Of a stretch of 42,951 bases of DNA, positions 8,328 through 14,294 are shown one piece after another. This DNA is from a virus: IMG/VR virus record IMGVR_UViG_3300032299_000677, positions 1 through 42,951 of that record; one strand, given 5' to 3'. The translations under genes and the position numbers were made by a program. Position 1 is the stretch's first letter, and each line of letters starts with the position of its first letter. The notes under the pieces are model-generated. The model did no database searches. It was not told the DNA's origin and was given only the letters and a program-made list of their open reading frames with translations.

Positions 8328-8514
8328 TTTCATCCTCTTTCTTTAGCCATGTGTAATACTCATCGGGTAAATACTCGTTGGGCCTACCGTAGTAAGCACC
8401 TTCGATTGTCGCGCAGAACAAACATAAGATCTGGTCGCGATGTATGATCGTGTCGTGCCCGTCAACAACCCTGTCGCAAGACATGCACAGGTACTTTGTG
8501 CCGTCAGTCATCAT
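8308..8514 (-). CDS. Small zinc-ribbon protein (four Cys)
   Basis: The 68-aa product carries two CxxC pairs, C10/C13 (YLCMSCD) and C31/C34 (ILCLFCA), the usual zinc-ribbon spacing. An acidic tail follows. I choose ATG 8514 (AGGA 8 nt upstream, and overlap with the previous stop); ATG 8538 is an alternative with a badly spaced site. It lies between whiB and another Cys-rich gene. Function is unknown; nucleic-acid or protein binding is inferred from the fold type only. Confidence 0.7.
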   Translation of the reverse strand: MMTDGTKYLCMSCDRVVDGHDTIIHRDQILCLFCATIEGAYYGRPNEYLPDEYYTWLKKEDENGSTEN

Positions 8515-8692
8515 CTCCGTAATCCTGTCCTTCTTCATTCTCCATCTCGCGCATACGATCGTAGTCTGCATCGCAATGGCATCTCCCGTTGCATGATGCG
8601 CAGTTGTCAACTATTCCGTAGTTGCATTCGCCTGCATCGATGCAGTCTTCTACAGTGTCGCCACAAAAGCCACACACTTCTCTAATTGCCAT
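8504..8692 (-). CDS. Eight-cysteine mini-protein
   Basis: A 62-aa product with cysteines at 7, 10, 17, 23, 31, 34, 38 and 40, followed by a very acidic tail ending YGDDD. The number and pairing suggest two metal sites, zinc or possibly Fe-S. The start at ATG 8692 is favoured by a strong GAGGAGAAGA leader. It overlaps neighbours on both sides (11 nt at each end). I do not recognise the family. Confidence 0.7.
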   Translation of the reverse strand: MAIREVCGFCGDTVEDCIDAGECNYGIVDNCASCNGRCHCDADYDRMREMENEEGQDYGDDD

Positions 8693-8819
8693 CTTTCTTC
8701 TCCTCTTCATGTTTAGGGCATTCGCTTATGCGCTTGCCACACTTATTACATACTGGTAAGTAAATGTCATCTACAAACCTTAGTGATCCTTCGCTTTCTT
8801 TTATCCAAACGTAGGTCAT
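8682..8819 (-). CDS. 45-aa zinc-knuckle-like protein
   Basis: This short gene begins at ATG 8819 in a four-base ATGA overlap with the upstream stop and ends at TAG 8684-8682. It encodes 45 aa starting MTYVWIKESEG, with C24, C27, C34 and H37 (VCNKCGKR then CPKH). That is a CCCH-type zinc site in a very small protein. It is third in a row of Cys-rich genes leading to whiB. Function is unknown. Confidence 0.7.
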   Translation of the reverse strand: MTYVWIKESEGSLRFVDDIYLPVCNKCGKRISECPKHEEEKKDGN

Positions 8820-9031
8820 TTGCCATCTTCTATCAGTTTGATTAGCTCGGTCGGTGTAATTGTAATGCCTTCGATGACCGTGCCATCGACCATCGATGTA
8901 GCCGAGACTCTGCTCTGTACTACTACTTCTAAGATTCTTCGACGCTCGTCTTTTGCACCGGCGTTGTAGCCTTGGTTGAATGATCTAATGCTGTTATTCA
9001 CGATGATCTCTTGTAGTTCCTGTGTACTCAT
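8816..9031 (-). CDS. Small protein of unknown function
   Basis: The 71-aa product starts at ATG 9031, which has GGAGG 7 nt upstream and overlaps the preceding stop as ATGA. It has a helical, charged N-terminal half (IRSFNQGYNAGAKDERRRIL) followed by a short strand-rich part (VDGTVIEGITITPTEL). No cysteines, membrane segment or known motif is present. Coupled ATGA junctions on both sides suggest it is translated as part of the Cys-rich/whiB operon. Confidence 0.65.
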   Translation of the reverse strand: MSTQELQEIIVNNSIRSFNQGYNAGAKDERRRILEVVVQSRVSATSMVDGTVIEGITITPTELIKLIEDGK

Positions 9032-9261
9032 TTTTTGTCCTCCCATGGATCGTATTTTTTAGCTGGGTGTTCTTCAGCAGTGAAACCGATTGATCTTTCT
9101 AGATCTCCGGGCATACCGTGTGTTGCTTGGATGTCTTTCTCTGGTGGATTACAGGTGTGATTCTTGCGCCACGCTGTAATGGATGCGAGAGCGTTAGAGA
9201 GAGGTGCGTCTGTTATTTCCATCTCAGCACTACAACTACATCTCTCTCTAACGCTTGGCAT
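9028..9261 (-). CDS. Small protein of unknown function
   Basis: A 77-aa product starts at ATG 9261, overlapping the previous stop by one base (TGATG). It contains C8 and C10 (RCSCSAE) near the N-terminus, an Ala/Ser helix, then HTCNPPE and a Pro/Lys-rich end (HPAKKYDPWEDKK). The cysteines are too few for a clear zinc site. No family is recognised. Confidence 0.65.
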   Translation of the reverse strand: MPSVRERCSCSAEMEITDAPLSNALASITAWRKNHTCNPPEKDIQATHGMPGDLERSIGFTAEEHPAKKYDPWEDKK

Positions 9262-9635
9262 CAGTGAACTGTCAATCGAGTCTTGTTGATTCGCTTGTAA
9301 AGTTCAGGGTATTCAGCGATAGGGAATGTCTCTTTCACGCTGTCGGTGATCAGCGATGTCTCGCGCCACCTAGCCATGCTTGCAACCTTTGCACCGTGAA
9401 TGTGTAGCTCATCGTTGCTACCAATCATGTCCTTGATGATGGCGTCAACTTCTTTGAGCTCATCCTCGAGACGCTTCTTGGCATCGTAAAGCGAGCTACG
9501 CTTCGCGAGTAGTTCGTTAGCCAATGTTGGGTCGCTAGGTTCTACTGCCTTTACCTTAGCCTTTGATTCTTTTGGCTTGCTAACTAACTTGACCTTGGCC
9601 TCGTCAATTAGATCTCTAGTAGTCGTTGTTTCCAT
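9261..9635 (-). CDS. Coiled-coil protein linked to recombination genes
   Basis: The 124-aa protein has a long helix (about 33-72: LANELLAKRSSLYDAKKRLE and DELKEVDAIIKDMIG) followed by a compact strand-rich end (ELHIHGAKVASMARWRETSL, then YKRINKTRLTVH). This helix plus short beta domain is typical of small phage proteins encoded near RecB/YqaJ-type exonucleases. A role in recombination is inferred from that resemblance and from the operon. ATG 9635 has GAGGAAT upstream. Confidence 0.65.
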   Translation of the reverse strand: METTTTRDLIDEAKVKLVSKPKESKAKVKAVEPSDPTLANELLAKRSSLYDAKKRLEDELKEVDAIIKDMIGSNDELHIHGAKVASMARWRETSLITDSVKETFPIAEYPELYKRINKTRLTVH

Positions 9636-10006
9636 GATTCCTCTTCTCTGTCGTATTCATTTACTACTGGTGTGTACTCCGGTAGGTCAATTAGGAATCG
9701 GCCTATCCGAGCTGGGACCTTATCTCTGGTTAGAAAGCCAAGGCCTACCCAATCATCATAGTCGGTAAGTGGGTACTGATTTACATACAGATCTCCAAGT
9801 AGGTACTCAATCTCTGTAATGTCTTGTGGTGCTTTGAATGTAATGCTGTGGTAATTACTGCTGTTGGTCTGAATGTTCTCAGCTTTAGGCCAACCCGCGA
9901 AACTTAGTTCGTAGGCTGTGAGCGTTATGCTTCCATCTGCGTCGGACCAAACGTTGTAGTCATAGTCGGACTCCAAGCCGAGCTCATCGATCAGCTTCTT
10001 ATTCAT
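9608..10006 (-). CDS. Conserved phage protein of unknown function
   Basis: I place the start at ATG 10006 (132 aa), with GGGAG 9 nt upstream and an 8-nt overlap (ATGAATAA) with the preceding stop; ATG 10012 is the alternative. The protein is acidic and aromatic-rich (YDYNVWSDADGSITLTAYEL, LYVNQYPLTDYDDWVGLGFL), suggesting a small alpha/beta domain. It ends EEESWKQRLLEI. No catalytic pattern is visible. Confidence 0.65.
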   Translation of the reverse strand: MNKKLIDELGLESDYDYNVWSDADGSITLTAYELSFAGWPKAENIQTNSSNYHSITFKAPQDITEIEYLLGDLYVNQYPLTDYDDWVGLGFLTRDKVPARIGRFLIDLPEYTPVVNEYDREEESWKQRLLEI

Positions 10007-10223
10007 TTGCATACTCTCCCGCGTGCTCAAGTATTACATCTGTTAGTTCGTCAGCGACAACTGTGTAGCGCTCCGAGGCGTCAACAAATTCATTCCATCT
10101 CTCGCGAGACATACCAAACATGTTTTCAAGCTGATCGTCATAGCCAACTGCCTGCCATACGATCTCTTCGTTGTCATCAAAGCTAAGGTTCAGTTGCTCG
10201 ATGATCTGTGCTTTTGTAGCCAT
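9999..10223 (-). CDS. Small acidic protein of unknown function
   Basis: A 74-aa acidic, mostly helical protein (FDDNEEIVWQAVGYDDQLEN, then ELTDVILEHAGEYANE). AGGAGA precedes ATG 10223. No motif is recognised. Confidence 0.65.
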   Translation of the reverse strand: MATKAQIIEQLNLSFDDNEEIVWQAVGYDDQLENMFGMSRERWNEFVDASERYTVVADELTDVILEHAGEYANE

Positions 10224-10235
10224 TTTTATCTCCTC

Positions 10236-10538
10236 TTACTTTATTCTCTGTATTACTTGGGCGTCTGGCTCGCTGTGTAAGGTCATGCGCCAGAATTCAG
10301 GTTCCTCAAAGCTAGTGATACTAAGCTCACTACCCTCATGGATGACGTAGAGATAGTTGTCAAATACGCCAGTGAAGTATCCATGGTACTCAGCTATCTG
10401 CAATAAGTTCAGCATTGAATTGCCGGTGCCAAAGTGCTTCGTTAGTTTCTTTATTGCTTTCTTTAGTGATCTCTCGCTGGTGTTATTCAGCCGTACTGCT
10501 ATTACTTCTGGTGCTTTTCTTGGGTCAAAGCCAATCAT
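10236..10538 (-). CDS. Small protein of unknown function
   Basis: The 100-aa product has a basic helical first half (SERSLKKAIKKLTKHFG) and a strand-rich second half (YFTGVFDNYLYVIHEGSELS). GAGGAGG lies 5-6 nt before ATG 10538, one of the best ribosome-binding sites in this operon. No domain is recognised. Confidence 0.65.
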   Translation of the reverse strand: MIGFDPRKAPEVIAVRLNNTSERSLKKAIKKLTKHFGTGNSMLNLLQIAEYHGYFTGVFDNYLYVIHEGSELSITSFEEPEFWRMTLHSEPDAQVIQRIK

Positions 10539-10562
10539 TATTTCCTCCTCTTGGTCATTCTG

Positions 10563-10811
10563 TCAGCTGGGGTTATCGTTTGTCAAGTATTTTATTAGGG
10601 TGTCTGTGTCGACTCCGTTATTGACGCTGGGCCGTTGATCTGTGTAGTCGATCACGATGGCATAGCGGTCCTTGTGGGTCGCGCTAGGACTGATCAGAAT
10701 AAGCTCTGTAGGCCTCCTGTAGCTCGCTACGCTGGTCGTTGAGACATACTCCTGCCATCCGTTCTTGGCCAGTGCTTCGCGGATCCTAGTCGGTAATTTA
10801 GGCTTAGCCAT
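10563..10811 (-). CDS. Small protein of unknown function
   Basis: An 82-aa product starting MAKPKLPTRIREALAKNGW, then a beta-rich part (ELILISPSATHKDRYAIVID) and a C-terminal DTDTLIKYLTNDNPS. It overlaps the previous stop by one base (TGATG), so translation is coupled to the HTH protein upstream. No function is recognised. Confidence 0.65.
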   Translation of the reverse strand: MAKPKLPTRIREALAKNGWQEYVSTTSVASYRRPTELILISPSATHKDRYAIVIDYTDQRPSVNNGVDTDTLIKYLTNDNPS

Positions 10812-11416
10812 CAGTCCAACTTACTAGGCGGTACTTCGCCGACAGGGATCTCAATGATCTCGCGATCAGTAATTTCATGGCCTCGTACCTCTGCTACTGC
10901 CTTGCGCATCGCGAATGTAATGCTGGGCCAAAAGCGCATAGGATCATCAGATCGCATTTTGTAGAATGCAGACTTGGGGTAGAGCTCGTCTAGATCTTCT
11001 CCGGTGCTTAGTTTCCAAAGCTCAACCTGCCACTTGCGGGTATCACCGTACGGATCTTTCCATCCGCTGTGATCGGTGAACCATGTGTACCATTTGGTCC
11101 AAGCGTTGCGAGTAGTGATCTTAGATAGTTCATCAAGGTGCTCTTTGCGCTGTCCAACTGCAGACTCATTCACAAGCGGTGTGGTGATTGATTCTGGGCC
11201 ACCAATGTATTCCCATTCGCTACCTCCGTTGAGCTCAATGTAAGCATCAACATCAGACTTGCGGTACCAACTGGTGCCACCTTGCCTAACAAATTTGATA
11301 GGGGATGCCTCTGGCTTAGTTCTCTGATTGCGTAGTTGATTCATGGTGAAGCCGGTTAGATCTGAGACCTCGCGTGAGGTCAAAAGTTCGCCGTATTTGG
11401 GGTGATAGGTACTCAA
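10811..11416 (-). CDS. HTH_17/excisionase-like DNA-binding protein
   Basis: The N-terminal ~60 residues of this 201-aa protein form a MerR/excisionase-like winged helix: LLTSREVSDLTGFTMNQLRN, then PIKFVRQGGTSWYRKSDVDA, the classic order of recognition helix, wing and SDVDAYI. The remaining ~140 residues (WTKWYTWFTDHSGWKDPYGD and so on) are Trp-rich and unfamiliar. It is the first gene after a 245-nt non-coding gap, so it may regulate that region or act at an origin within it. The start is TTG 11416 with AAGGAG upstream. Excisionase function is unlikely without an integrase. Confidence 0.75.
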   Translation of the reverse strand: MSTYHPKYGELLTSREVSDLTGFTMNQLRNQRTKPEASPIKFVRQGGTSWYRKSDVDAYIELNGGSEWEYIGGPESITTPLVNESAVGQRKEHLDELSKITTRNAWTKWYTWFTDHSGWKDPYGDTRKWQVELWKLSTGEDLDELYPKSAFYKMRSDDPMRFWPSITFAMRKAVAEVRGHEITDREIIEIPVGEVPPSKLD

Positions 11417-11661
11417 TGTGTCTCCTTATAGTAGGTAAGTAGATTGTATTACAGATCTACAGAATGATTACGATTTTGTCAGTTTAGCTGTTTTGGGGAT
11501 TTTCTTGAAAAAAAAGTGAGGTGTTTTGGCCTTTATTTTTCTCAAATTGCCTTTTTCAGCTCAGTAGTCTAGAGAAACTACTTACTACTTACTAATCTAC
11601 TACATAGCCGATTAGTAAGTAGTAAGTGTCTGTATAGGAATGCTGGCTGGATTTTCACTTT
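11417..11661. promoter_or_regulatory. AT-rich non-coding gap, candidate operator/origin
   Basis: No gene is visible in these 245 nt. They contain the 18-bp inverted repeat at 11580-11627, heptads of the TAAGTAG type, a related AGGTAAGTAGATTG near the start of the HTH gene, and runs of A and T (11508-11540). The combination of an AT-rich tract, short iterated motifs and a strong dyad beside a DNA-binding gene fits an operator or replication origin. No function is demonstrated. Confidence 0.5.
11580..11627. repeat. 18-bp perfect inverted repeat
   Basis: ACTTACTACTTACTAATC (11580-11597) is the exact reverse complement of 11610-11627, with a 12-nt centre. Each arm contains two near-tandem heptads (TAAGTAG/TAAGTAG reading outward). 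There is no U-tract on either strand, so it is not a standard terminator. Arms this AT-rich suit protein binding or strand opening better than a stable RNA hairpin. Confidence 0.75.
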
Positions 11662-12075
11662 TTATCCATAGACGATCTCTCCAAATAGTCCAACTTGAAT
11701 GATCACATCGAGAGCTTCGTCGTCAATGTATCCATAGTCGAGTCCCTCAGCAACATCTTGAGCGATGCTTCTCCGGATCGCATCGTTGACCTGTGTATCT
11801 CCGTTCAATACGCGTTCAATGCCGGCGATGATCGTATTTACACTGATCAGGTACCAAAGATCATCGACAAAGACCTCGAACTGGTACCAATTGCGGTGCC
11901 CAAATTCATCAGGTAATCCGCGCTTGGCACCTCTGATTGCTTCCACCCAATAGGCAATTGATCCCTCATCGTGAGCTGAATCAACAAGGCTAATTAGGCT
12001 TGCCACTGAAACTCCTTGACGGATCCTCAATGCCACCTTGTCAGTTGGTTGCAGTGTTGTTTGTATTGCTTGCAT
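11662..12075 (-). CDS. Protein of unknown function
   Basis: A 137-aa acidic protein with aromatic and strand-rich middle (HRNWYQFEVFVDDLWYLISV) and helical C-terminus (EALDVIIQVGLFGEIVYG). GGAGGAAC precedes ATG 12075, and the ATG overlaps the preceding stop by one base (TAATG). It looks like a compact cytoplasmic protein. No family is recognised. Confidence 0.65.
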   Translation of the reverse strand: MQAIQTTLQPTDKVALRIRQGVSVASLISLVDSAHDEGSIAYWVEAIRGAKRGLPDEFGHRNWYQFEVFVDDLWYLISVNTIIAGIERVLNGDTQVNDAIRRSIAQDVAEGLDYGYIDDEALDVIIQVGLFGEIVYG

Positions 12076-12173
12076 TATTGTTCCTCCTTGTGTGTGAATG
12101 AATAGATTACTAGGCCGGCGCTAATGCTTAGCAAGGCCCAAAATAAGAATAGATAACCGGCTATCCAGATCAT
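12075..12173 (-). CDS. 32-aa single-pass membrane peptide
   Basis: The gene starts at ATG 12173 in a 4-nt ATGA overlap and ends at a TAATG junction. It encodes MIWIAGYLFLFWALLSISAG followed by LVIYSFTHKEEQ. Residues 2-25 are one uninterrupted hydrophobic helix with a charged C-terminal tail. Clean coupling on both sides argues that it is a real gene. It may act on the host membrane or on an inner-membrane partner; nothing shows which. Confidence 0.65.
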   Translation of the reverse strand: MIWIAGYLFLFWALLSISAGLVIYSFTHKEEQ

Positions 12174-12331
12174 CGCTGTCTGCCCTCCTCGGTTGTTTGC
12201 TTGTAAGCGTTCTCAAGTATTGCAAGGGCATAGTTAGGCATGCGCTTGTTCTCCATGAGCTCCGCAAGGTAGGCCCTCAATACCTCCATCTCAAGGTCAT
12301 CAAGCCAAATTGCGCTTTTTCCTGCTCTCAT
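12170..12331 (-). CDS. Small helical protein of unknown function
   Basis: ATG 12331 has GAGGAGGAAG upstream and overlaps the previous stop as TAATG, giving 53 aa. The sequence (SAIWLDDLEMEVLRAYLAEL, then MPNYALAILENAYKQTTEEG) is helical and amphipathic. It resembles small ribbon-helix-helix-like or adaptor proteins, but no signature confirms this. Confidence 0.6.
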   Translation of the reverse strand: MRAGKSAIWLDDLEMEVLRAYLAELMENKRMPNYALAILENAYKQTTEEGRQR

Positions 12332-12627
12332 TATTCTTCCTCCTCGTAATCGGTGTAATCGGTAATCCAAGCATCCAAATGGTGAGCTTCGATCAGGTTG
12401 CTAGCTGGTGCAGTGGTGTTGCCTCTCCAAGTAATGCCGGCCGGCAGATCGATCTCGCGTGCAAGATCATCCTCCCAATAGGCATCAATGGCTTCGATGC
12501 AAGGCTTCACCATGCTTCGAGGTACTGGCGGATAGTGGTTGCTTGATAGGTGAATTGCGATCTGATCTTCAAGGCTAATTGCGCCTAGTGTGCCATCAGC
12601 TAGTTCAGTTGCGAAGTTGCTTCCCAT
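12331..12627 (-). CDS. Protein of unknown function
   Basis: A 98-aa acidic protein (EDQIAIHLSSNHYPPVPRSM, then CIEAIDAYWEDDLAREIDLP), ending in four glutamates. The start overlaps the previous stop by one base (TAATG). The N-terminal half looks helical and the segment LPAGITWRGNTTAPAS looks like a loop-rich strand. Not recognised. Confidence 0.65.
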   Translation of the reverse strand: MGSNFATELADGTLGAISLEDQIAIHLSSNHYPPVPRSMVKPCIEAIDAYWEDDLAREIDLPAGITWRGNTTAPASNLIEAHHLDAWITDYTDYEEEE

Positions 12628-12749
12628 TATTTTGTCTCCTCTGTGTTTGCTTGTTGAATTGCCTGCTCAATTGCCTGCTCTGGTGTCTTGCCAGTAAGGT
12701 CGATAGTTATGTCTTTAGTTCCAAAGCCGATAAGAATTAGCTCTGCCAT
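12627..12749 (-). CDS. 40-aa protein of unknown function
   Basis: The reading frame runs from ATG 12749 to TAA 12629-12627 with one-base TAATG overlaps at both ends and AGGAGACAAACTA before the start. It encodes MAELILIGFGTKDITIDLTG followed by a Gln/Ala-rich helix with the repeat EQAI-EQAI. Junction structure supports it as real. Function is unknown. Confidence 0.65.
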   Translation of the reverse strand: MAELILIGFGTKDITIDLTGKTPEQAIEQAIQQANTEETK

Positions 12750-13072
12750 TAGTTTGTCTCCTCTAGTTCTAGTTCTTCTTCTGTGTAGTTGGCCATCAAC
12801 TTATCGATGAACTCTCTGATCTCGTTTGGCCGGCTGGCGTACTCGGTTAGAGCCTTAGCCAATAGATCAATTTCAAGGTAGCCAAGACTCGGCATCTTTT
12901 GGCTTGTCAAGTTTTCGCCTAGTTCATCTTCGCTATACCCGACAAGATCAAGAAACAGGCTAGACGGTGCAGGGAAGTCGTAATTGCCCTCACACCAACT
13001 GAACAAGTGGGCTGTGGCCTCCGCGTATTCCGGTGCAGTTTCGCATAGGTTGTAGAATTTTTCTGTTGCCAT
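12749..13072 (-). CDS. Protein of unknown function, first gene of a minus-strand operon
   Basis: ATG 13072 is chosen because AAGGAGGAG lies 6-7 nt upstream; an ATG at 13096 precedes that site. The 107-aa protein is acidic and helical (FYNLCETAPEYAEATAHLFS, then EELELEETN at the end). It is the first gene after the 13124-13153 promoter and leads a series of one- to four-base-coupled genes. No motif is recognised. Confidence 0.65.
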   Translation of the reverse strand: MATEKFYNLCETAPEYAEATAHLFSWCEGNYDFPAPSSLFLDLVGYSEDELGENLTSQKMPSLGYLEIDLLAKALTEYASRPNEIREFIDKLMANYTEEELELEETN

Positions 13073-13096
13073 TTGGTTCTCCTCCTTAGTAATCAA

Positions 13097-13112
13097 CTAG
13101 CGGAATTGCTAG
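13097..13112 (-). promoter_or_regulatory. Leader hairpin with AATTCC loop, copy 1
   Basis: CTAGC/GCTAG enclose the loop AATTCC on the minus strand, between the promoter and the ribosome-binding site of the gene at 12749-13072. The equivalent position at 13780-13795 has TAGCC/GGCTA around the same loop. The shared loop with different stems suggests a conserved leader structure, although five pairs is little evidence. Confidence 0.4.
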
Positions 13113-13123
13113 CTAATAGGTTC

Positions 13124-13153
13124 ACTCTAATAGTCGGTTAGTCGATTAGTCAA
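13124..13153 (-). promoter_or_regulatory. Promoter for the 13072-leftward operon
   Basis: On the minus strand TTGACT (13153-13148) and TAGAGT (13129-13124) are separated by 18 nt. They match the -35 and TANNNT -10 elements of actinobacterial primary-sigma promoters. TAGAGTGAA is repeated exactly at the 13.8-kb promoter. Confidence 0.55.
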
Positions 13154-13163
13154 GCTTATTTTT

Positions 13164-13182
13164 ATAACGGTTTGATAACGGT
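13164..13182 (-). promoter_or_regulatory. Direct repeats one helical turn apart, putative operator
   Basis: ATAACGGT occurs at 13164-13171 and again at 13175-13182, an 11-bp period. The pair ends about 10 nt upstream of the -35 element of the promoter just described. The position fits an activator or repressor site on one face of the helix. Confidence 0.45.
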
Positions 13183-13303
13183 ATTTCAGCTAGCCGATCC
13201 CTGCTTCACGCATTCAAAATTTCAGTATCGGCAGTGTTTGCAGTGTCTATCGAATTGCTACGCATCACCGCGAGCGCTTTTGGCACTGCCTATACCACAA
13301 TTA

Positions 13304-13337
13304 GGCCACATCGCATCACATTCCACTCATTCCCTAG
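13304..13337 (-). promoter_or_regulatory. Repeated upstream element, copy 1
   Basis: Contains the shared core CATCACATTCCACTCATTCC (plus-strand reading) preceded by GGCCACATCG and followed by CTAG. Two close copies lie at 13829-13854 and 14695-14729. On the minus strand TAATTGTGGTATAGG follows, a possible -10 region. It lies beyond the terminator of the upstream unit, as expected for a promoter-associated element. Confidence 0.6.
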
Positions 13338-13426
13338 ATAAGTTTTACGATTTTTGCATCTCAATGAAATTTATTAGGCCCTGTGCGCCTCGTACGCGCC
13401 ATAACGATGCCTTGGGGATAGAGAAA

Positions 13427-13457
13427 CCCCGCTAGCATCCAAAAGGCGCTAGCGGGG
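13427..13457 (-). terminator. Rho-independent terminator after 13471-13758
   Basis: CCCCGCTAGC (13427-13436) pairs perfectly with GCTAGCGGGG (13448-13457) around 11 nt. On the minus strand the stem is followed by TTTCTCT. It lies 14 nt after the stop of the gene at 13471-13758. Confidence 0.75.
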
Positions 13458-13470
13458 CTCGTAGGGCTTG

Positions 13471-13758
13471 TTAGAGGTAGATAGCCTCTCCGGCCTCAAT
13501 GTCCCAAATGCTTATCTGATTGTATTTCTTGCCTAGTGCTAGGGCAATTCCGCGGTCGATTTCAAAGACCGTTTCATCGTAATAGCGTTTACCGTCTGCA
13601 GAATCGGTCCAGATGCCAACAAAGTCGCCTAGTTGTGCATCGTCGATGCTCTCAATGGATCGAATACCAACCCAATAACCGCTAGTTGGGGCCTCAATGT
13701 CTTCGATGCCACTAGCGCCTAGGATGTAGGTTCCGTCCTCAATGTCTGTTAGTTCCAT
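13471..13758 (-). CDS. Acidic protein of unknown function, single-gene unit
   Basis: A 95-aa, strongly acidic protein rich in beta-type residues (YILGASGIEDIEAPTSGYWV, then FEIDRGIALALG). GAGAGGAAT lies before ATG 13758. Its own promoter region (repeated element copy 2, TAGAGT -10) and its own terminator make it a monocistronic unit, unlike nearly every other gene here. That suggests dosage matters, for example a host-takeover factor, but nothing in the sequence identifies the role. Confidence 0.65.
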   Translation of the reverse strand: MELTDIEDGTYILGASGIEDIEAPTSGYWVGIRSIESIDDAQLGDFVGIWTDSADGKRYYDETVFEIDRGIALALGKKYNQISIWDIEAGEAIYL

Positions 13759-13779
13759 GTTTATTCCTCTCTAGATTGC

Positions 13780-13854
13780 TAGCCGGAATTGGCTAACGGT
13801 TTCACTCTACACCATGCCAACGACACAGCGCATCACATTCCATTCATTCCCTAG
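13780..13854 (-). promoter_or_regulatory. Promoter region with repeated upstream element copy 2 and leader hairpin
   Basis: From upstream on the minus strand: the repeated element (13854-13829), TTGGCATG, the -10 TAGAGT (13809-13804), the shared GTGAAACC start region, and a hairpin TAGCC-AATTCC-GGCTA (13795-13780). The block TAGAGTGAA and the AATTCC hairpin repeat the design seen at 13097-13129. Confidence 0.5.
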
Positions 13855-13916
13855 GTTAGAAAATTGCATTTTTGTAGAGCCTTTTTTCGTCATGCTCAGG
13901 ACGCTAGGGGGATAGC

Positions 13917-14072
13917 TTATTCGGTAGGTGGCCAAGCCTCTAGCTCGGCCTCCCATGACCCATCAGGGCCTTTGGAGTGTTCTTCTATTGCGAGCTCGAT
14001 GGCCTCATCCTCTGACTCAGCCTGCACCCAATACGTTGCGGAGTATTCGACTTGCCAGCTTTGCTTACTCAT
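13917..14072 (-). CDS. Small acidic protein of unknown function
   Basis: ATG 14072 has GGGAGG upstream and overlaps the previous stop by 8 nt (ATGAGTAA), giving 51 aa. The sequence (SWQVEYSATYWVQAESEDEA, then IELAIEEHSKGPDGSW) matches a recurrent small phage domain: a beta strand with Trp/Tyr, then xAESEDEAIELA, a helix. Function is unknown. Confidence 0.65.
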   Translation of the reverse strand: MSKQSWQVEYSATYWVQAESEDEAIELAIEEHSKGPDGSWEAELEAWPPTE

Positions 14073-14277
14073 CGCCTCCCTCCCACTCTGATAGGTCATC
14101 ACCGTCGAGGACTGCCATCGCATACTCGATGCGGTCATAATCAGATAGCGTTTCAAGCGTGTCCCATTGTTCTTTAGTTAGGTCATCGTGGTCGAATGTA
14201 ATGAGCTGTGCATTGCGTGCCCAGTCTCCATACTCTCCCACCCATGCCGTGCCAACATAGTGCTTATACTTACTCAT
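14065..14277 (-). CDS. Small acidic protein downstream of structured RNA copy A
   Basis: A 70-aa protein (HYVGTAWVGEYGDWARNAQL, then an acidic tail EWEGGDE). AGGGAGAT precedes ATG 14277. The 83-nt leader between it and the upstream stop holds RNA element A plus a second hairpin reaching close to the ribosome-binding site, so its translation is the likely target of that element. No domain is recognised. Confidence 0.65.
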   Translation of the reverse strand: MSKYKHYVGTAWVGEYGDWARNAQLITFDHDDLTKEQWDTLETLSDYDRIEYAMAVLDGDDLSEWEGGDE

Positions 14278-14294
14278 TTTATCTCCCTCTGAAC

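Larger units (their letters stand above)
13073..13470. promoter_or_regulatory. 398-nt gene-free regulatory region
   Basis: No convincing gene is present. From right to left it holds the terminator of the 13471-13758 gene, one copy of the repeated upstream element (13304-13337), two direct repeats (13164-13182), a promoter (13124-13153) and a small leader hairpin (13097-13112). The stretch 13183-13303 holds nothing else I can support; a 19-codon frame within it lacks a good ribosome-binding site. Confidence 0.6.

Noticed and set aside
10811-11416. Excisionase of a temperate phage
   Set aside because: The HTH is of that type, but no integrase or attachment-site candidate was found, and the C-terminal domain is unlike small excisionases.
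11508-11540. CRISPR or iteron array
   Set aside because: The gap has only A/T runs and a few heptads; no regularly spaced repeat-spacer pattern is present there or elsewhere in the window.
13172-13435. 87-aa plus-strand frame in the regulatory gap
   Set aside because: Composition is irregular, no ribosome-binding site precedes it, and it runs antisense through a promoter, repeats and a terminator.
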